NCBI RefSeq assembly: GCF_900110505.1
Contig: NZ_FODZ01000004.1
Location: forward strand, 312,143 to 376,142
Origin: Luteibacter sp. UNC138MFCol5.1
Lineage (GTDB): Bacteria > Pseudomonadota > Gammaproteobacteria > Xanthomonadales > Rhodanobacteraceae
Length of the DNA stretch: 64,000 nt
Direction: 5' to 3'
Shown: positions 63,729 through 64,000 of the stretch, in pieces
Layout: every line of letters starts with the position of its first letter
Numbering within the stretch: the stretch's first letter is position 1
The notes under the pieces: generated by a model
The model's input: only the letters and a program-made list of their open reading frames with translations
What the model was told of the DNA's origin: nothing
Databases searched by the model: none
Position numbers and translations under genes: made by a program

Positions 63729-64000
63729 ATGTCAGCGGTAGCCACCGACAACCCGCTCGTCGAAGCCGTCGCCCTCCTCGGCGCCGCGGTGCTCCTGGTC
63801 CCCCTCTTCCGCAGGCTCGGCCTCGGCTCGGTGCTCGGCTACCTCGTGGCCGGCATGCTGGTGGGCCCGTATGGCCTCGGCTGGTTCACCGATCCCGAAT
63901 CGATCCTCCACCTCGCCGAGCTCGGCGTGGTCATGTTCCTTTTCGTCATCGGCCTGGAGATGCAGCCGTCGCGGCTCTGGTGCCTGCGCCGCTACATCCT
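63729..64000 (+). CDS. Kef-type monovalent cation:H+ antiporter, partial (N-terminus only)
   Basis: The start is ATG 63729, with GGGAG upstream. The 90 residues in the window ([20 protein letters not shown]) give the first membrane helices of the CPA2/Kef family. The Kef signature segments [20 protein letters not shown] and [20 protein letters not shown] are present. The rest, including any TrkA-N domain, lies beyond the right edge, so KefB and KefC types cannot be told apart. Confidence 0.85.
   Translation, partial: MSAVATDNPLVEAVALLGAAVLLVPLFRRLGLGSVLGYLVAGMLVGPYGLGWFTDPESILHLAELGVVMFLFVIGLEMQPSRLWCLRRYI

Overview
The window is high-GC proteobacterial chromosome, most likely from a gammaproteobacterium of the Xanthomonadales/Rhodanobacteraceae type (Luteibacter- or Dyella-like). 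This is inferred from gene content: a LOV hybrid histidine kinase, a DmdC-type acyl-CoA dehydrogenase with ETF-QO, a two-partner secretion adhesin with YDG repeats, and LytTR two-component genes. No database search was possible. No rRNA, tRNA, CRISPR array or intact insertion sequence was seen.

Region 1 (1-3760) is accessory and has a visibly lower-GC, less regular codon pattern. It holds a DUF4238 gene running off the left edge, a stretch of broken reading frames, a phosphoribosyltransferase-like gene resembling conflict-system PRTases, and a coiled-coil gene that looks like the C-terminal part of a KfrA-type protein. It abuts a LytS/LytTR-controlled ABC permease operon (3761-8277) with two FtsX-type permeases but no ATPase or adaptor. 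Region 2 (8396-17542) carries a stress/carbon-storage set: a phosphotransacetylase-family enzyme, alpha-glucan phosphorylase and GlgX divergently placed, a host-attachment-family protein, an erythromycin-esterase pseudogene and a PRTase/hydrolase fusion. Gene sets like this occur in low-oxygen persistence loci, and this copy appears eroded.

Region 3 (17770-21097) has a TetR/MFS divergon with two matching operator copies, a DsbA-family oxidoreductase and a DUF2878 membrane protein. Region 4 (21115-34848) has a two-partner secretion pair, a giant adhesin (2994 aa, about 27 YDG-type repeats) and its transporter, then a probable blue-light module: a LOV hybrid kinase and an EAL phosphodiesterase.

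Region 5 (34992-40966) is metabolic: a GH27 alpha-galactosidase, an AraC-type regulator, acyl-CoA dehydrogenase and ETF-QO. Region 6 (41002-50768) is the most unusual set. A HutC-type GntR regulator faces a cluster with a PEP-mutase/methylisocitrate-lyase-family lyase, LeuC/LeuD-like hydro-lyase subunits, an acid:H+ symporter, a divergent Sua5/YrdC paralogue, an acyl-CoA synthetase and a DUF1302 outer-membrane protein. Together they suggest uptake, hydration/isomerisation, C-C cleavage and CoA activation of a branched organic acid, like the 2,3-dimethylmalate route.

Region 7 (50758-64000) contains an orphan ATP-grasp ligase, a pirin, a PQQ-type sugar dehydrogenase lipoprotein with a DUF2231 partner, a Tat-exported phosphocholine-type phospholipase C, an LLM flavin oxidoreductase, a MOSC-ferredoxin-reductase fusion, a sugar/polyol operon (TIM-barrel isomerase, NupG-like MFS, Gfo/Idh/MocA dehydrogenase) behind a perfect LacI-type palindrome, and the start of a Kef-type antiporter.
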